Positions 19,834 to 28,629 are shown, numbered from the stretch's first letter. The stretch: 32,658 nucleotides of DNA from Candidatus Dojkabacteria bacterium (GCA_016932045.1 JAFGDO010000017.1:1-32658); one strand, 5' to 3'. Notes: a model not told the origin generated them from the letters alone. A program made the numbers and translations.

Positions 19834-20889
19834 CTAAATCAGATCATCTCCTGCAACTTGAGCTTTACTCAAAAGTTCAATATCTTCCAATACTTTACCT
19901 GCACCTCGTACTACACAGGAGATAGGGTCTTCAGCTATATTAACCGGCGTCTTAAGTTTCTTTGTGAAATACTTATCTATACCGCGCAATAGTGCCCCTC
20001 CACCAGCTAGTGTGATTCCTTTTTCCAGCAAATCAGAAAGCAATTCAGGAGGAGTTGACTCAATAGCATCTTTTATAGCGTCCGTTATTTGCCCAAGCGG
20101 CCTCATCAACACTTCCCTGACCTCGACACTGGTTACACGTATCACCTTGGGTAGTCCTGATACAAGATCTCTCCCCTTCATTGAGTATTCCTTTTCTTTC
20201 TTTAAAGATGATGCTGAACCGATAGCTATCTTTATATCTTCAGCAGTCTTTTCCCCTATCAAAAGATTATACTTATGTCTTGCAAAGTCGACAATTTCCT
20301 CATCCATCTCTGCTCCAGCAATTCTTATCGTCCTATCAACAACAATTCCTCCAAGTGAAATGACTGCGATATCAGTAGTCCCCCCTCCTATATCGACTAT
20401 CATATTTCCCGATGCCTCATCAATGGAAAGTCCTGCTCCAATTGACGCAGCCATTGGCTCCTCAATAACATATGCTTTCCTTGCACCCGCGGAAAGTGCA
20501 GCATCAATAACTGCTCTTGCCTCAACCTCGGTAACAATTGAAGGTATGCCAATAACTACACGAGGACGAGGAATCTTGAAAGCCCTACTCTCTCCTTCAT
20601 GAGCTTTCCTGATAAAATACCTTATCATAGCTTCCGTAGTGTCAAAATCGGAAATAACTCCGTCACTAAGAGGCTTAATAGCTACAATATTTGCTGGTGT
20701 ACGACCAATCATTCTTCTTGCTTCTGACCCAACAGCAAGAACCTGCTTATTCCTTTTATTCAGAGCAACAACAGATGGTTCTTTTATAATGATCCCTCTA
20801 CCTTTTACTGTAACCATAGTATTTGCTGTACCCAGATCTACCCCGATGTCATTAGTAAAAAAGTCCCAAATTGAATCAATAAAGCTCAT
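19834..20889 (-). CDS. mreB: Rod shape-determining protein MreB
   Basis: 351 aa; DIGVDLGTANTMV, PRVVIGIPSIVTEVEARA, IEEPMAASIGAGL, MIVDIGGGTTDIAVIS. Confidence 0.98.
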   Translation of the reverse strand: MSFIDSIWDFFTNDIGVDLGTANTMVTVKGRGIIIKEPSVVALNKRNKQVLAVGSEARRMIGRTPANIVAIKPLSDGVISDFDTTEAMIRYFIRKAHEGESRAFKIPRPRVVIGIPSIVTEVEARAVIDAALSAGARKAYVIEEPMAASIGAGLSIDEASGNMIVDIGGGTTDIAVISLGGIVVDRTIRIAGAEMDEEIVDFARHKYNLLIGEKTAEDIKIAIGSASSLKKEKEYSMKGRDLVSGLPKVIRVTSVEVREVLMRPLGQITDAIKDAIESTPPELLSDLLEKGITLAGGGALLRGIDKYFTKKLKTPVNIAEDPISCVVRGAGKVLEDIELLSKAQVAGDDLI

Positions 20890-21029
20890 GCACTATTACT
20901 TTAAGAAGTAATATTTAACACTCAGCCACTTCAAGAAGATTATACTACTTAATGATAATATTTGAGAAATAAAGAAAACTTCAGTATCTTTTGGATTTTG
21001 GGTAAATATACTTACTAAAGTCCCTTCAT

Positions 21030-21064
21030 CAAAAAAACAAAAAAGAAGGATGATTACAATCCTG
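21030..21064 (-). terminator. Rho-independent terminator downstream of rpmB
   Basis: Minus strand AGGAT-loop-ATCCT followed by TCTTTTTTGTTTTTTT. Confidence 0.6.
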
Positions 21065-21075
21065 AAAGGACGAGT

Positions 21076-21303
21076 TTAGGCCTTTGTTTGTTTTCTCAAT
21101 TTTTTATAACACTTCATGCAAACATCAACCTTTAGTTCTTTTCCGTCTTTTTCAATCTTTATCTTCCTTAGATTCGGATTATATTTCCTTGTAGTTCGCT
21201 GTGCTCTATATGCCCAACCACCGCCGTATTTATGCTTGCGATTACCACCAGCTTTTACACCTTTTTCACAGAAAAAACAGATCCTACTCATAACTGTGAT
21301 CAA
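21076..21303 (-). CDS. rpmB: 50S ribosomal protein bL28
   Basis: 75 aa; MSRICFFCEKGVKAGGNRKHK..., C-terminal CMKC; real start probably the MSRIC Met at about 21291. Confidence 0.92.
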   Translation of the reverse strand: MITVMSRICFFCEKGVKAGGNRKHKYGGGWAYRAQRTTRKYNPNLRKIKIEKDGKELKVDVCMKCYKKLRKQTKA

Positions 21304-21425
21304 ACTAAAATAAATCTTGAAAATCGTTGTATATTATAACACATAAACAAATAATTCAAATCTATATTCAAAAATGAATTAAATCGTAAAAACTTTTATA
21401 CTGCTAAATATTCTTTGTTACTCAA

Positions 21426-22598
21426 TTATAACTTGATCCAAAAAGTTGAACCGTGAGAATTACTAGAGAATTCAACTGTCCCTTTATATTCTTCGATAAT
21501 TTTTTTAGTTATTGCAAGACCGAGGCCGAAACCTCCTGATTTTCTGCTCCTTGACTTATCGACGCGATAAAATCTTTCAAATATTTTCTTTTGATGTTCT
21601 CTTGGAATTCCCCTTCCGTTATCTTTTATTGTAATTATTGCTTTGCCTTCTTTTCCTTTCGTCAAAGAATTTACAACACTTACTACAACTCTTGGTTTTT
21701 TCGCATCTTTTGAATATTTTATTGCATTATCTATGAGATTATATATAGCTTCTCCAAAAGCAAGTTTATCTACTTTCTTTATGACTTTATATTTTGGTAG
21801 TTTCACTTCTAGAGTTACACCATTACTATGAGCCAAGTTTTGTAAAGATCTAACCTGTTCTTTTACTACAACACGTAGATCGTAATCTTTTTTTAGGATC
21901 TGTTCCGGTCCTGATAATTCTAAAAGATAATTTGTTAACCGAGTCAAATTCTTTATACCTCTTAGAGCCTTTTTAATTGACTCTTTTAGTTCCTTCCTTG
22001 ATGAGTTTTTATCATCAAGGGCTGCATCTAGATTTGTTTGTACAATTGTAAGTGGTGTTCGAAGCTCATGTGATGCATCTTGAACGAATTGAGCTTGGGA
22101 ATCAAATGACTTTTTAAGTCTAAGCGACATCTCGTTAAAGCTTTTTACTAGACTTCCTATTTCATCATCTGAATCAACTTTAAGTTGCCTGCCCAAATGT
22201 TTATCCTTTAAATTATCCAATTGTAGTTTTAGGTTAGTAAGAGGGCGTAAAAAATTGCCTGAAACGTAATACCCGATAGCAAAACTTAAAAATGCAAGTG
22301 GTATAAGCGACATAACACTAAGTTTTTGGACGTTTTTCAAATCTTTATATCGTATCTCCCTAATTCTATCCCTTTCCTCTTGGGTAAGATTTGTATAGAC
22401 AACAGGCCCATGTGGTACTCCATGAAACTCTGTATTGCTCATAGTAATTGGTGGCGGATCTTTCCTAAGATAAAGATCAAGATAAATATTTATCCCAAGA
22501 ACAAACAGTGACGTAAAGAAAAACAGAATAAGCGAATAAAAAAGTGTCAATTCAAATCTGAGAGAATTATAAAATTTGGGTTTATTTCTCGATGACAT
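21426..22598 (-). CDS. Sensor histidine kinase with HAMP domain
   Basis: 390 aa; two TM, HAMP-like region, HELRTP H-box, DNGRGIP, GFGLGLAI. Confidence 0.95.
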   Translation of the reverse strand: MSSRNKPKFYNSLRFELTLFYSLILFFFTSLFVLGINIYLDLYLRKDPPPITMSNTEFHGVPHGPVVYTNLTQEERDRIREIRYKDLKNVQKLSVMSLIPLAFLSFAIGYYVSGNFLRPLTNLKLQLDNLKDKHLGRQLKVDSDDEIGSLVKSFNEMSLRLKKSFDSQAQFVQDASHELRTPLTIVQTNLDAALDDKNSSRKELKESIKKALRGIKNLTRLTNYLLELSGPEQILKKDYDLRVVVKEQVRSLQNLAHSNGVTLEVKLPKYKVIKKVDKLAFGEAIYNLIDNAIKYSKDAKKPRVVVSVVNSLTKGKEGKAIITIKDNGRGIPREHQKKIFERFYRVDKSRSRKSGGFGLGLAITKKIIEEYKGTVEFSSNSHGSTFWIKL

Positions 22599-23259
22599 AT
22601 CCTTTTCCTTTTATTGTTTTAATTATTTTTTTATCGGGATCCATTTTCTTACGCAATGTTTTAATATTTGTCCTAACAGTTTGAGTAAAAAGATCAATTT
22701 CTCTATCCCAAACATGTTCAAGTATTTCTTCCTGGCTCACTACCCTTCCCCGGTTCCTAACAAGATATTCAAGAATGCCAAGTTCCTTGTTATTTAAAGC
22801 AACACGATTCCCATTAACAGTTACTTTTAATGCTTTTACATCAAACTTTACATTGCCGATTCTAAATACTTCCATTTTATTATAACTATTCCTTCTTATG
22901 AGAGCACCTATCCTATAAACAAGTTCTTTTAAATCAAATGGTTTTGTTAAGTAATCATCAGTACCAGATTCAAATCCACTCAAAAGCGAATCATGGCCAG
23001 ATCTTGCAGTTAAGATAAGTATCGGAGTTGTGTTTTTATCCTTCCTTAAATTCTTTGCTATATCAAGCCCATCGAGATCCGGCAAATTTAAGTCAAGTAT
23101 AATACAGTCATATTCATTTAATAATGATTGAGCTAGACCCTTTTTTCCATTATCAATCCAATCAACTGCAAAATTTCGTCTCTCAAGAGCCTTAACTAAA
23201 GGTTTTGCAATATCTTGTTCATCTTCAATCAAAAGTAACCGCATAAAAACATTTATCAA
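22582..23259 (-). CDS. OmpR/PhoB-type response regulator
   Basis: 225 aa; RLLLIEDEQD, ILDLNLPDLDG, winged-helix VRTNIKTLRKKM; start probably MRLLLIEDE at about 23244; overlaps the kinase gene. Confidence 0.95.
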   Translation of the reverse strand: MINVFMRLLLIEDEQDIAKPLVKALERRNFAVDWIDNGKKGLAQSLLNEYDCIILDLNLPDLDGLDIAKNLRKDKNTTPILILTARSGHDSLLSGFESGTDDYLTKPFDLKELVYRIGALIRRNSYNKMEVFRIGNVKFDVKALKVTVNGNRVALNNKELGILEYLVRNRGRVVSQEEILEHVWDREIDLFTQTVRTNIKTLRKKMDPDKKIIKTIKGKGYVIEK

Positions 23260-23554
23260 AAAAATAAAATAATAAGTTGAATTATATAATTTTAATTGTG
23301 AAATTGGTATGAAATTTGGTCAGAGGCAAATAAATCTACAGAAACTAATAATCCCCTAAAGACGAATGAACCCTTGCGGCAAAGCATTGAGTTAATTACA
23401 TCTTTCTTCACGTTTCGAAGGAAGCATATAGCATATGGCAAAGAAGGACACAAAACACAGAGACTTTTAATTTCATGTATTTTTAGCCAACTTCACCATA
23501 ATTTCACACAAGTTAAGCTAAGATGGCCAAAGTTTATTTTAAAATATACGACAA

Positions 23555-24235
23555 ATGAGCCAAAAAAGAATAATCGTCGAAAATTTAGCAAAAAACTATA
23601 AAAATGGCAGAGCAAATTTGGTAGCTCTAGACAATGTTAGCTTTAGCCTCAACGAGGGCGAAGATATGGCAATCATTGGGCCTTCTGGAAGCGGAAAGAC
23701 TACACTTCTTAATCTAATTGGGGGACTAGACAGACCAACCAAAGGTAAAGTTATAATTAATAACCAAGACATTACAAGACTGAAGGATAAGGAGCTCTCA
23801 AAGTTTAGAAATCAAACAATCGGATTTGTCTTTCAATTTTTTAATCTTCAGGAATACTTAAAGGCTTACGAGAACGTAATGATACCGATGCTTTTTGCTG
23901 GTATAAAGCCGTCAAAGGCAAAAGAAAAAGCAGAGAAGCTAATAGAAAGTGTCGGGCTTGCAGATAGGGAAAATTATTACCCGCGACAACTATCTGGTGG
24001 TGAAATGCAAAGAATTGCCATCGCTAGAAGTTTAGCCAATGACCCGAAAATTCTTCTTGCCGATGAACCAACCGCCAACCTCGATAAAGAAAGTGCCCAA
24101 AATGTACTCGAAATCTTCGACAGAATAACAAAGGATAGTGGCGTAAGTGTTATTGTCATCACTCATGATCCAAATATTTGTAAAAAATTTAAAAATATCA
24201 TTCATATTAGAGATGGAAAAATTTCAAAAAAATAA
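23555..24235 (+). CDS. ABC transporter ATP-binding protein (LolD/MacB type)
   Basis: 226 aa; GPSGSGKTT, LSGGEMQRIAIARSLANDPKILLADEPTANLD. Confidence 0.96.
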   Translation: MSQKRIIVENLAKNYKNGRANLVALDNVSFSLNEGEDMAIIGPSGSGKTTLLNLIGGLDRPTKGKVIINNQDITRLKDKELSKFRNQTIGFVFQFFNLQEYLKAYENVMIPMLFAGIKPSKAKEKAEKLIESVGLADRENYYPRQLSGGEMQRIAIARSLANDPKILLADEPTANLDKESAQNVLEIFDRITKDSGVSVIVITHDPNICKKFKNIIHIRDGKISKK

Positions 24236-24253
24236 TTTTTTTAAAGTTTTATT

Positions 24254-26203
24254 ATGAATATTTTTCAGGCGCAAAAACTAGGACTTAAAAAAATTAAATT
24301 TAGTAAGGGAAAATCTTTGTTTTTAGTCATTCCAATTTGCTTAATGGTTGGCCTTATAGTCCTTGCATCCAGCGAAGCACAAAATCTTATTAAAGTAGCT
24401 CATTCAAGCATTTTTAGTCCAATAGAAGGTCAAAATGAGATACTTGAATTAACAAAAGTCAATAATATGGGGCCTCGTGATACCGAAGAAACTGGCTTTT
24501 CAGATACGGATGTTGACACTATTACTGACATTGAGAACGTCGAAAAGTCAAGTCTTGTAACCGAACTTCCAATTGAAGAGATACGGTCAAATGACACATT
24601 TGATGGCAAAACTATAAGCGTAGGCAGTTTGTATGGCCTTGATGAAGAGTACGCAAAAATTTACACAAACGAATCATTTGATTACAGCGAAGATTCACCT
24701 ATTCCAATTATTTTAAATGCGAATGATTTCTATGAAATTCATGAAAACTGGCAAGGTCAAACTTCGATAGAGATAAGTATGACAAGAGGAGCAGATGAAA
24801 CCGAGCTTGAAAATGCAATATCGCAGAGCCCTATAAACGTAAGAGCTTTAAGTTATGATCGAGATGAATTAATTGGGAAGGTTATAACAATACAATTTGG
24901 CGGGTTTTCCGAACTTTCGGATTATACACAAGACCGCACAAGTTCTGGCTTTGTTTACACAGTAAAAACCCAAGAGGAACTGAATAGTGAGATTGAAGCA
25001 AGAAAAGATGCAATTTCTTTATACTGGGATTATGACAAGATTTCAATGCCTCTTACTTATGAATTTATAATTGTTGGTATTTCTGAAGGCGAGGATAAGA
25101 CAAAAACATTTGTACCTTTAGAATTTGCTCAAAAACTTATACAGGATTATCTTTCTTATGAAATCACCGCTAGAAATGGGTCTGAAATCCCTGAAAGTGA
25201 AATGAATTCTACTTATATTGGACTTGTTTATGACGGCGTTACACTTGAGAGTGATACAACAGGTATTATGTTTGCAGGGATGAGAAAAGAAATGGGTAGC
25301 CAGGTTGAAGAGCAGTTTAGTGAGATCAACGAGCAGATTGAAGAACAAAATAGACAAATCAGTGAAGCAAATGAACAGAATAAACAGATAGTAGAAGAAT
25401 TTTCGAACGAGCGTCGTGCAGGGGGCCCTCCTCCACAAATGCCAGGTATGATTTCTATAGGTAGTGTCGAATCATTAAATGCAGGAAACATAAATGTATC
25501 ATTTCCTACATCAACTGACACATTTAATATTCCGGGATTAGTTTATGCAAAAGACAGCTCAACAAACGAATTAACAGGAGAATACACAAGCTTTGATTTT
25601 ACACAAGAGTTACCCCTTATAAGCAACTCAATTCTTGTAAAAATTAATGATGTTTCAAATAGAGAACAAGTCGTTTCAGACTTGAACACAAATGGCTTTA
25701 GCTTTCAAGATTATAGCAAGTATAAACAATTCGAAAAGTTAGAAAAGTATCTAAAAATAGCAATTGATGTCGCTTCGATTATATTTATGGTAATAACGGC
25801 TCTGTTTATACTTATCAATATGGCTAAATTTGTTTCCGAGGGAAGAAAAGAAATAGGTATTTTTAGAGCTATTGGGGCAAGCAAAGGCGATATAAGATTA
25901 CTTTTTATATTGCAGTCGTTATCTTACGCCCTTATCTCTATACTCCTAGGTGCTCTCTTGGGCATATCTGCGGTTTGGGCAATAAGTAATTTAATAGTAA
26001 ATTCAGCACAAAATCTTATTAATTCTACTATCGGTGAAACCATAGTGCTATCAAGTAATATTAGCCAGGCAGACTTTCTTAACCTAAATTACCAGATGAT
26101 TTTAATATACGCTGGTACATTGTTACTAGTGACACTTATCGTGTCGCTTATCCCTTCAGGACAAGCAACAAAAGTAAGTCCTGTAGAGGCGATAAGGAAT
26201 TAA
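24254..26203 (+). CDS. ABC transporter permease (MacB/FtsX family)
   Basis: 649 aa; N-terminal TM, large extracellular domain, three C-terminal TM with GRKEIGIFRAIGASKGDI FtsX signature. Confidence 0.93.
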   Translation: MNIFQAQKLGLKKIKFSKGKSLFLVIPICLMVGLIVLASSEAQNLIKVAHSSIFSPIEGQNEILELTKVNNMGPRDTEETGFSDTDVDTITDIENVEKSSLVTELPIEEIRSNDTFDGKTISVGSLYGLDEEYAKIYTNESFDYSEDSPIPIILNANDFYEIHENWQGQTSIEISMTRGADETELENAISQSPINVRALSYDRDELIGKVITIQFGGFSELSDYTQDRTSSGFVYTVKTQEELNSEIEARKDAISLYWDYDKISMPLTYEFIIVGISEGEDKTKTFVPLEFAQKLIQDYLSYEITARNGSEIPESEMNSTYIGLVYDGVTLESDTTGIMFAGMRKEMGSQVEEQFSEINEQIEEQNRQISEANEQNKQIVEEFSNERRAGGPPPQMPGMISIGSVESLNAGNINVSFPTSTDTFNIPGLVYAKDSSTNELTGEYTSFDFTQELPLISNSILVKINDVSNREQVVSDLNTNGFSFQDYSKYKQFEKLEKYLKIAIDVASIIFMVITALFILINMAKFVSEGRKEIGIFRAIGASKGDIRLLFILQSLSYALISILLGALLGISAVWAISNLIVNSAQNLINSTIGETIVLSSNISQADFLNLNYQMILIYAGTLLLVTLIVSLIPSGQATKVSPVEAIRN

Positions 26204-26302
26204 AGAAAACAGAAGGATGAAAAGTATTTTGTCTATAAGTTTTTAGGCAAGAATCAAAGGTAAAATGAAGAAATCTTTGTGTGTGAAGGATCAATTTGTG
26301 AA

Positions 26303-27046
26303 TTAGAATTGTTTCCGCCAAGTTTTGTAATAGTTTGAAAAGATTGTTTGTTGTTTCTTAATTCCATCTAGTTTTTTCTTGAATGTTGGAATGGCAATGT
26401 ATCTAAAATGTCCATAGAAGTACTGGGGAATTATGTATAACCACCCATCAAGTATTTTTAAGTGTCCTGTTTGTTTCCAGATCTCACTTATTGAAATCTT
26501 TCTAATTTCATTATTTGGCATACCAATCATAGACTTGGAATTTGTTCCCAGTTTATAAGCCCATTTAATTGAAATCTTAAGAGATTCGGAAATCTTTTTG
26601 GGAAGAAAGATGTGTGTATGTCCATGACGACAATAGTCCCAAATCATTTCAGCCTTATCCGAATATTCTTTAGGAAAAAAGTCACATAGGAAGGAAATAA
26701 AGGATTTCCTATTGTGGTATCCTCCGATATCGATATCAAGAGTCTTATTATTCTTAAGTATCTCTAATACAAATTCTTGATTTTTTAATTTTACTTTTTC
26801 AACTTCTTTTATTGAATTTTTATAAAGCTCCTCTCTTTGTGAGATCTCTTCTATGTACTCATAGGCGAAGTTAGATATAAAATCAAGCAGGCTTAGTATT
26901 AACATCATTACTGAAAAATTACTTCCAGCTTCGTGAGTATGAATGTTATATTCAAGAAGACGTCGGATGTCTTCAAATCCAAATTCTAACCATCCAAATA
27001 CCTCTTCTTTTTGACCATTAAATGTGCTTATTTCAAAACTATTAAT
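26303..27046 (-). CDS. Hypothetical protein; the track ORF (26303-26908) appears to continue upstream in frame
   Basis: In-frame, stop-free extension to 27049 reads ...INSFEISTFNGQKEEVFGWLEFGFEDIRRLLEYNIHTHEAGSNFSV before the first ATG; ATT at 27046 is a candidate start. Confidence 0.5.
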   Translation of the reverse strand: MNSFEISTFNGQKEEVFGWLEFGFEDIRRLLEYNIHTHEAGSNFSVMMLILSLLDFISNFAYEYIEEISQREELYKNSIKEVEKVKLKNQEFVLEILKNNKTLDIDIGGYHNRKSFISFLCDFFPKEYSDKAEMIWDYCRHGHTHIFLPKKISESLKISIKWAYKLGTNSKSMIGMPNNEIRKISISEIWKQTGHLKILDGWLYIIPQYFYGHFRYIAIPTFKKKLDGIKKQQTIFSNYYKTWRKQF

Positions 27047-27104
27047 ATTTTATAACTATAGCAAGACAGTCTTTTACAGTTAAAATTATTATACAAGTGT
27101 CTAA

Positions 27105-27141
27105 CAAAAAAGAGCAACTTGCGAACCATAAGTTGCTCTTT
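27105..27141 (-). terminator. Rho-independent terminator downstream of the 27166-27651 gene
   Basis: Perfect 11-bp stem AAGAGCAACTT (27110-27120)/AAGTTGCTCTT (27130-27140), then a T-run on the minus strand. Confidence 0.85.
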
Positions 27142-27165
27142 AAATGAAGAATTACTATTCGGGTT

Positions 27166-27651
27166 TTATTCTTCTTCCATAAACCCCATACCCCTTCCCA
27201 TACCTTTGCCTCTCCCCATTTCTTTACCACCCATTCTGAGAAACATCTTTGGGATATTGTTCTTTTCTGCCCAGTCTTCGATCTCTTCCCGAAGATCCTC
27301 CATTTTTGCCCTTCGCTCACTTGCAGTCAATTTTTCCTCATCTATAGCTTCCGCCTTCGATTCAATCTCGCCTCTCTTTTCGAGGATCAAATTCTTTTGA
27401 TCCTCTGTTATATCTCCATCTTCGACTGCTTCGTCAAGTCTTTCCTCAAAGTGCTGGTCACGGGTTTCCTCAAAGACAGCGTGAACATCATCCGGTTTTA
27501 AGCCAAATTTACCTGCAAGATTTTCGACTATTGTCGAATACTCACCTGAACTTGCAAGTACTTGTTTGACTGTAAAGCCCCCAAAAAATCCTACCACACC
27601 AACAAATACAACTGTCACAAGAGAAAGAACAGCTCTTCTACCTTTGCTCAT
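27166..27651 (-). CDS. Secreted/membrane-anchored helical protein with Met/Gly-rich C-terminus (DUF2680- or Spy/CpxP-like in architecture)
   Basis: 161 aa; signal/TM helix, charged helices, C-terminal MFLRMGGKEMGRGKGMGRGMGFMEEE. Confidence 0.7.
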   Translation of the reverse strand: MSKGRRAVLSLVTVVFVGVVGFFGGFTVKQVLASSGEYSTIVENLAGKFGLKPDDVHAVFEETRDQHFEERLDEAVEDGDITEDQKNLILEKRGEIESKAEAIDEEKLTASERRAKMEDLREEIEDWAEKNNIPKMFLRMGGKEMGRGKGMGRGMGFMEEE

Positions 27652-27856
27652 GATAAAAAATGATAAAAAATTAAATAATTAGATGCATGTTACTATTTAG
27701 ATTGTGAAAGTATCGTGAAAAATACATAAAGAAATAATCTCGGTTTCGAAACTTGAAAGGGTTCCCTTACAATCTTAACTAATCGAGCAAGGCCTGTATT
27801 ACAGGATAAAGTGGGACTGGTAGACCATTTCACATCTATAGAATTTATGGTATACT

Positions 27857-28020
27857 GAAAGTGCCCTATGTTATTCGATTTAAGCGGAAGTTTAAAATTG
27901 GGCGACACCTTTTTTAAGGGAGTTCTAGATAACTAAGTTATCTTTGTATAATTTGGTTGAGAACACCCACTTGGCTAAACGGCCAATTTACTTCCGTCCG
28001 CGGTAATATAGGGCACTTTC
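27857..28020. repeat. 164-bp near-palindromic element (MITE-like or structured RNA)
   Basis: Ends GAAAGTGCCCTAT.../...ATAGGGCACTTTC; five ordered complementary blocks; central AGATAAC-TAA-GTTATCT. Confidence 0.75.
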
Positions 28021-28162
28021 TAGTGAACCTCAACTTTTATTTTCCTTATAGCTACTGATTATGATATAAATAACGGATCTTGTAATTGGAAATTGACAAG
28101 TGTAAATTGTATAATACGTAGACAACGCTTAAGATCTTGTTTTTTAACAACTAATAGACCAA

Positions 28163-28237
28163 ATAGCTCCCCATAAAATTCCTTCGGAATTTACGGGGAA
28201 AGCAGATTAATACCTAGGGCTAATGCCAAGATAGCTC
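28163..28237 (+). repeat. ~70-bp tRNA-associated hairpin element, copy 1
   Basis: ATAGCTCCCCATAAAATTCCTTCGGAATTTACGGGGAAAGCAGAT...GGGCTAATGCCAAGATAGCTC; strong similarity to 30718-30794. Confidence 0.7.
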
Positions 28238-28257
28238 AGTGGTTAGAGCAACGGTTT
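28225..28257 (+). pseudogene. tRNA 5' half (tRNA-Thr-like), diverging at the anticodon loop
   Basis: gccaagatagctcagtggttagagcaacggttt matches tRNA-Thr(TGT) in D-arm and 5' anticodon stem; no anticodon 3' strand or T-arm follows. Confidence 0.6.
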
Positions 28258-28323
28258 GCCCATATCAGAACTTGTCTTGCATAGAAAAAACGTTGTTCGA
28301 CTGGGTCCTGAAAATCTAAACTT

Positions 28324-28396
28324 GCCGTCTTAGCTCAGTGGTTAGAGCAACGGTTTTGTAAACCGTCGGTCCTCGGTTCGAATCCGAGAGACGGCT
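28324..28396 (+). tRNA. tRNA-Thr(TGT)
   Basis: Cloverleaf: acceptor GCCGTCT/AGACGGC, anticodon stem ACGGT/ACCGT with loop TTTGTAA, TTCGAAT T-loop; no encoded CCA. Confidence 0.95.
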
Positions 28397-28546
28397 TTTC
28401 TAGGATAAGCGTCGGCCGTGAGCATGCCCCGAATACAAACAAAGTATGTTATTTGTGGGTTGAATTTCACTCTCGGCTTACCAGTTTTCAAGAACTCAAA
28501 ATGAATAACTATTCTTTGTTCATTTATAATTATTAGTTAAATGACA

Positions 28547-28629
28547 CCAGGGGTACCGAAGTGGTCAAACGGGGCAGACTGTAAATCTGCTGGCGTAAGC
28601 CTTCGCGGGTTCGAATCCTGCCCCCTGGA
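28547..28629 (+). tRNA. tRNA-Tyr(GTA)
   Basis: Class II tRNA: acceptor CCAGGGG/CCCCTGG, anticodon GCAGA-CTGTAAA-TCTGC, long variable arm, GCGGG-TTCGAAT-CCTGC. Confidence 0.95.

Noticed and set aside
19964-20602. 212-aa plus-strand ORF opposite mreB
   Set aside because: Antisense shadow ORF over a strongly conserved gene; low-complexity Ser/Pro/Ile composition typical of opposite-strand reading.
27693-27908. 71-aa minus-strand ORF running into the palindromic element
   Set aside because: No recognisable motif; its start lies inside the inverted repeat, so it is more likely incidental.
28258-28323. Short intron within a tRNA at 28225-28323
   Set aside because: No 3' exon with an anticodon 3' stem, T-arm and a perfect TCTTGGC acceptor occurs before tRNA-Thr(TGT); too short for a group I intron.
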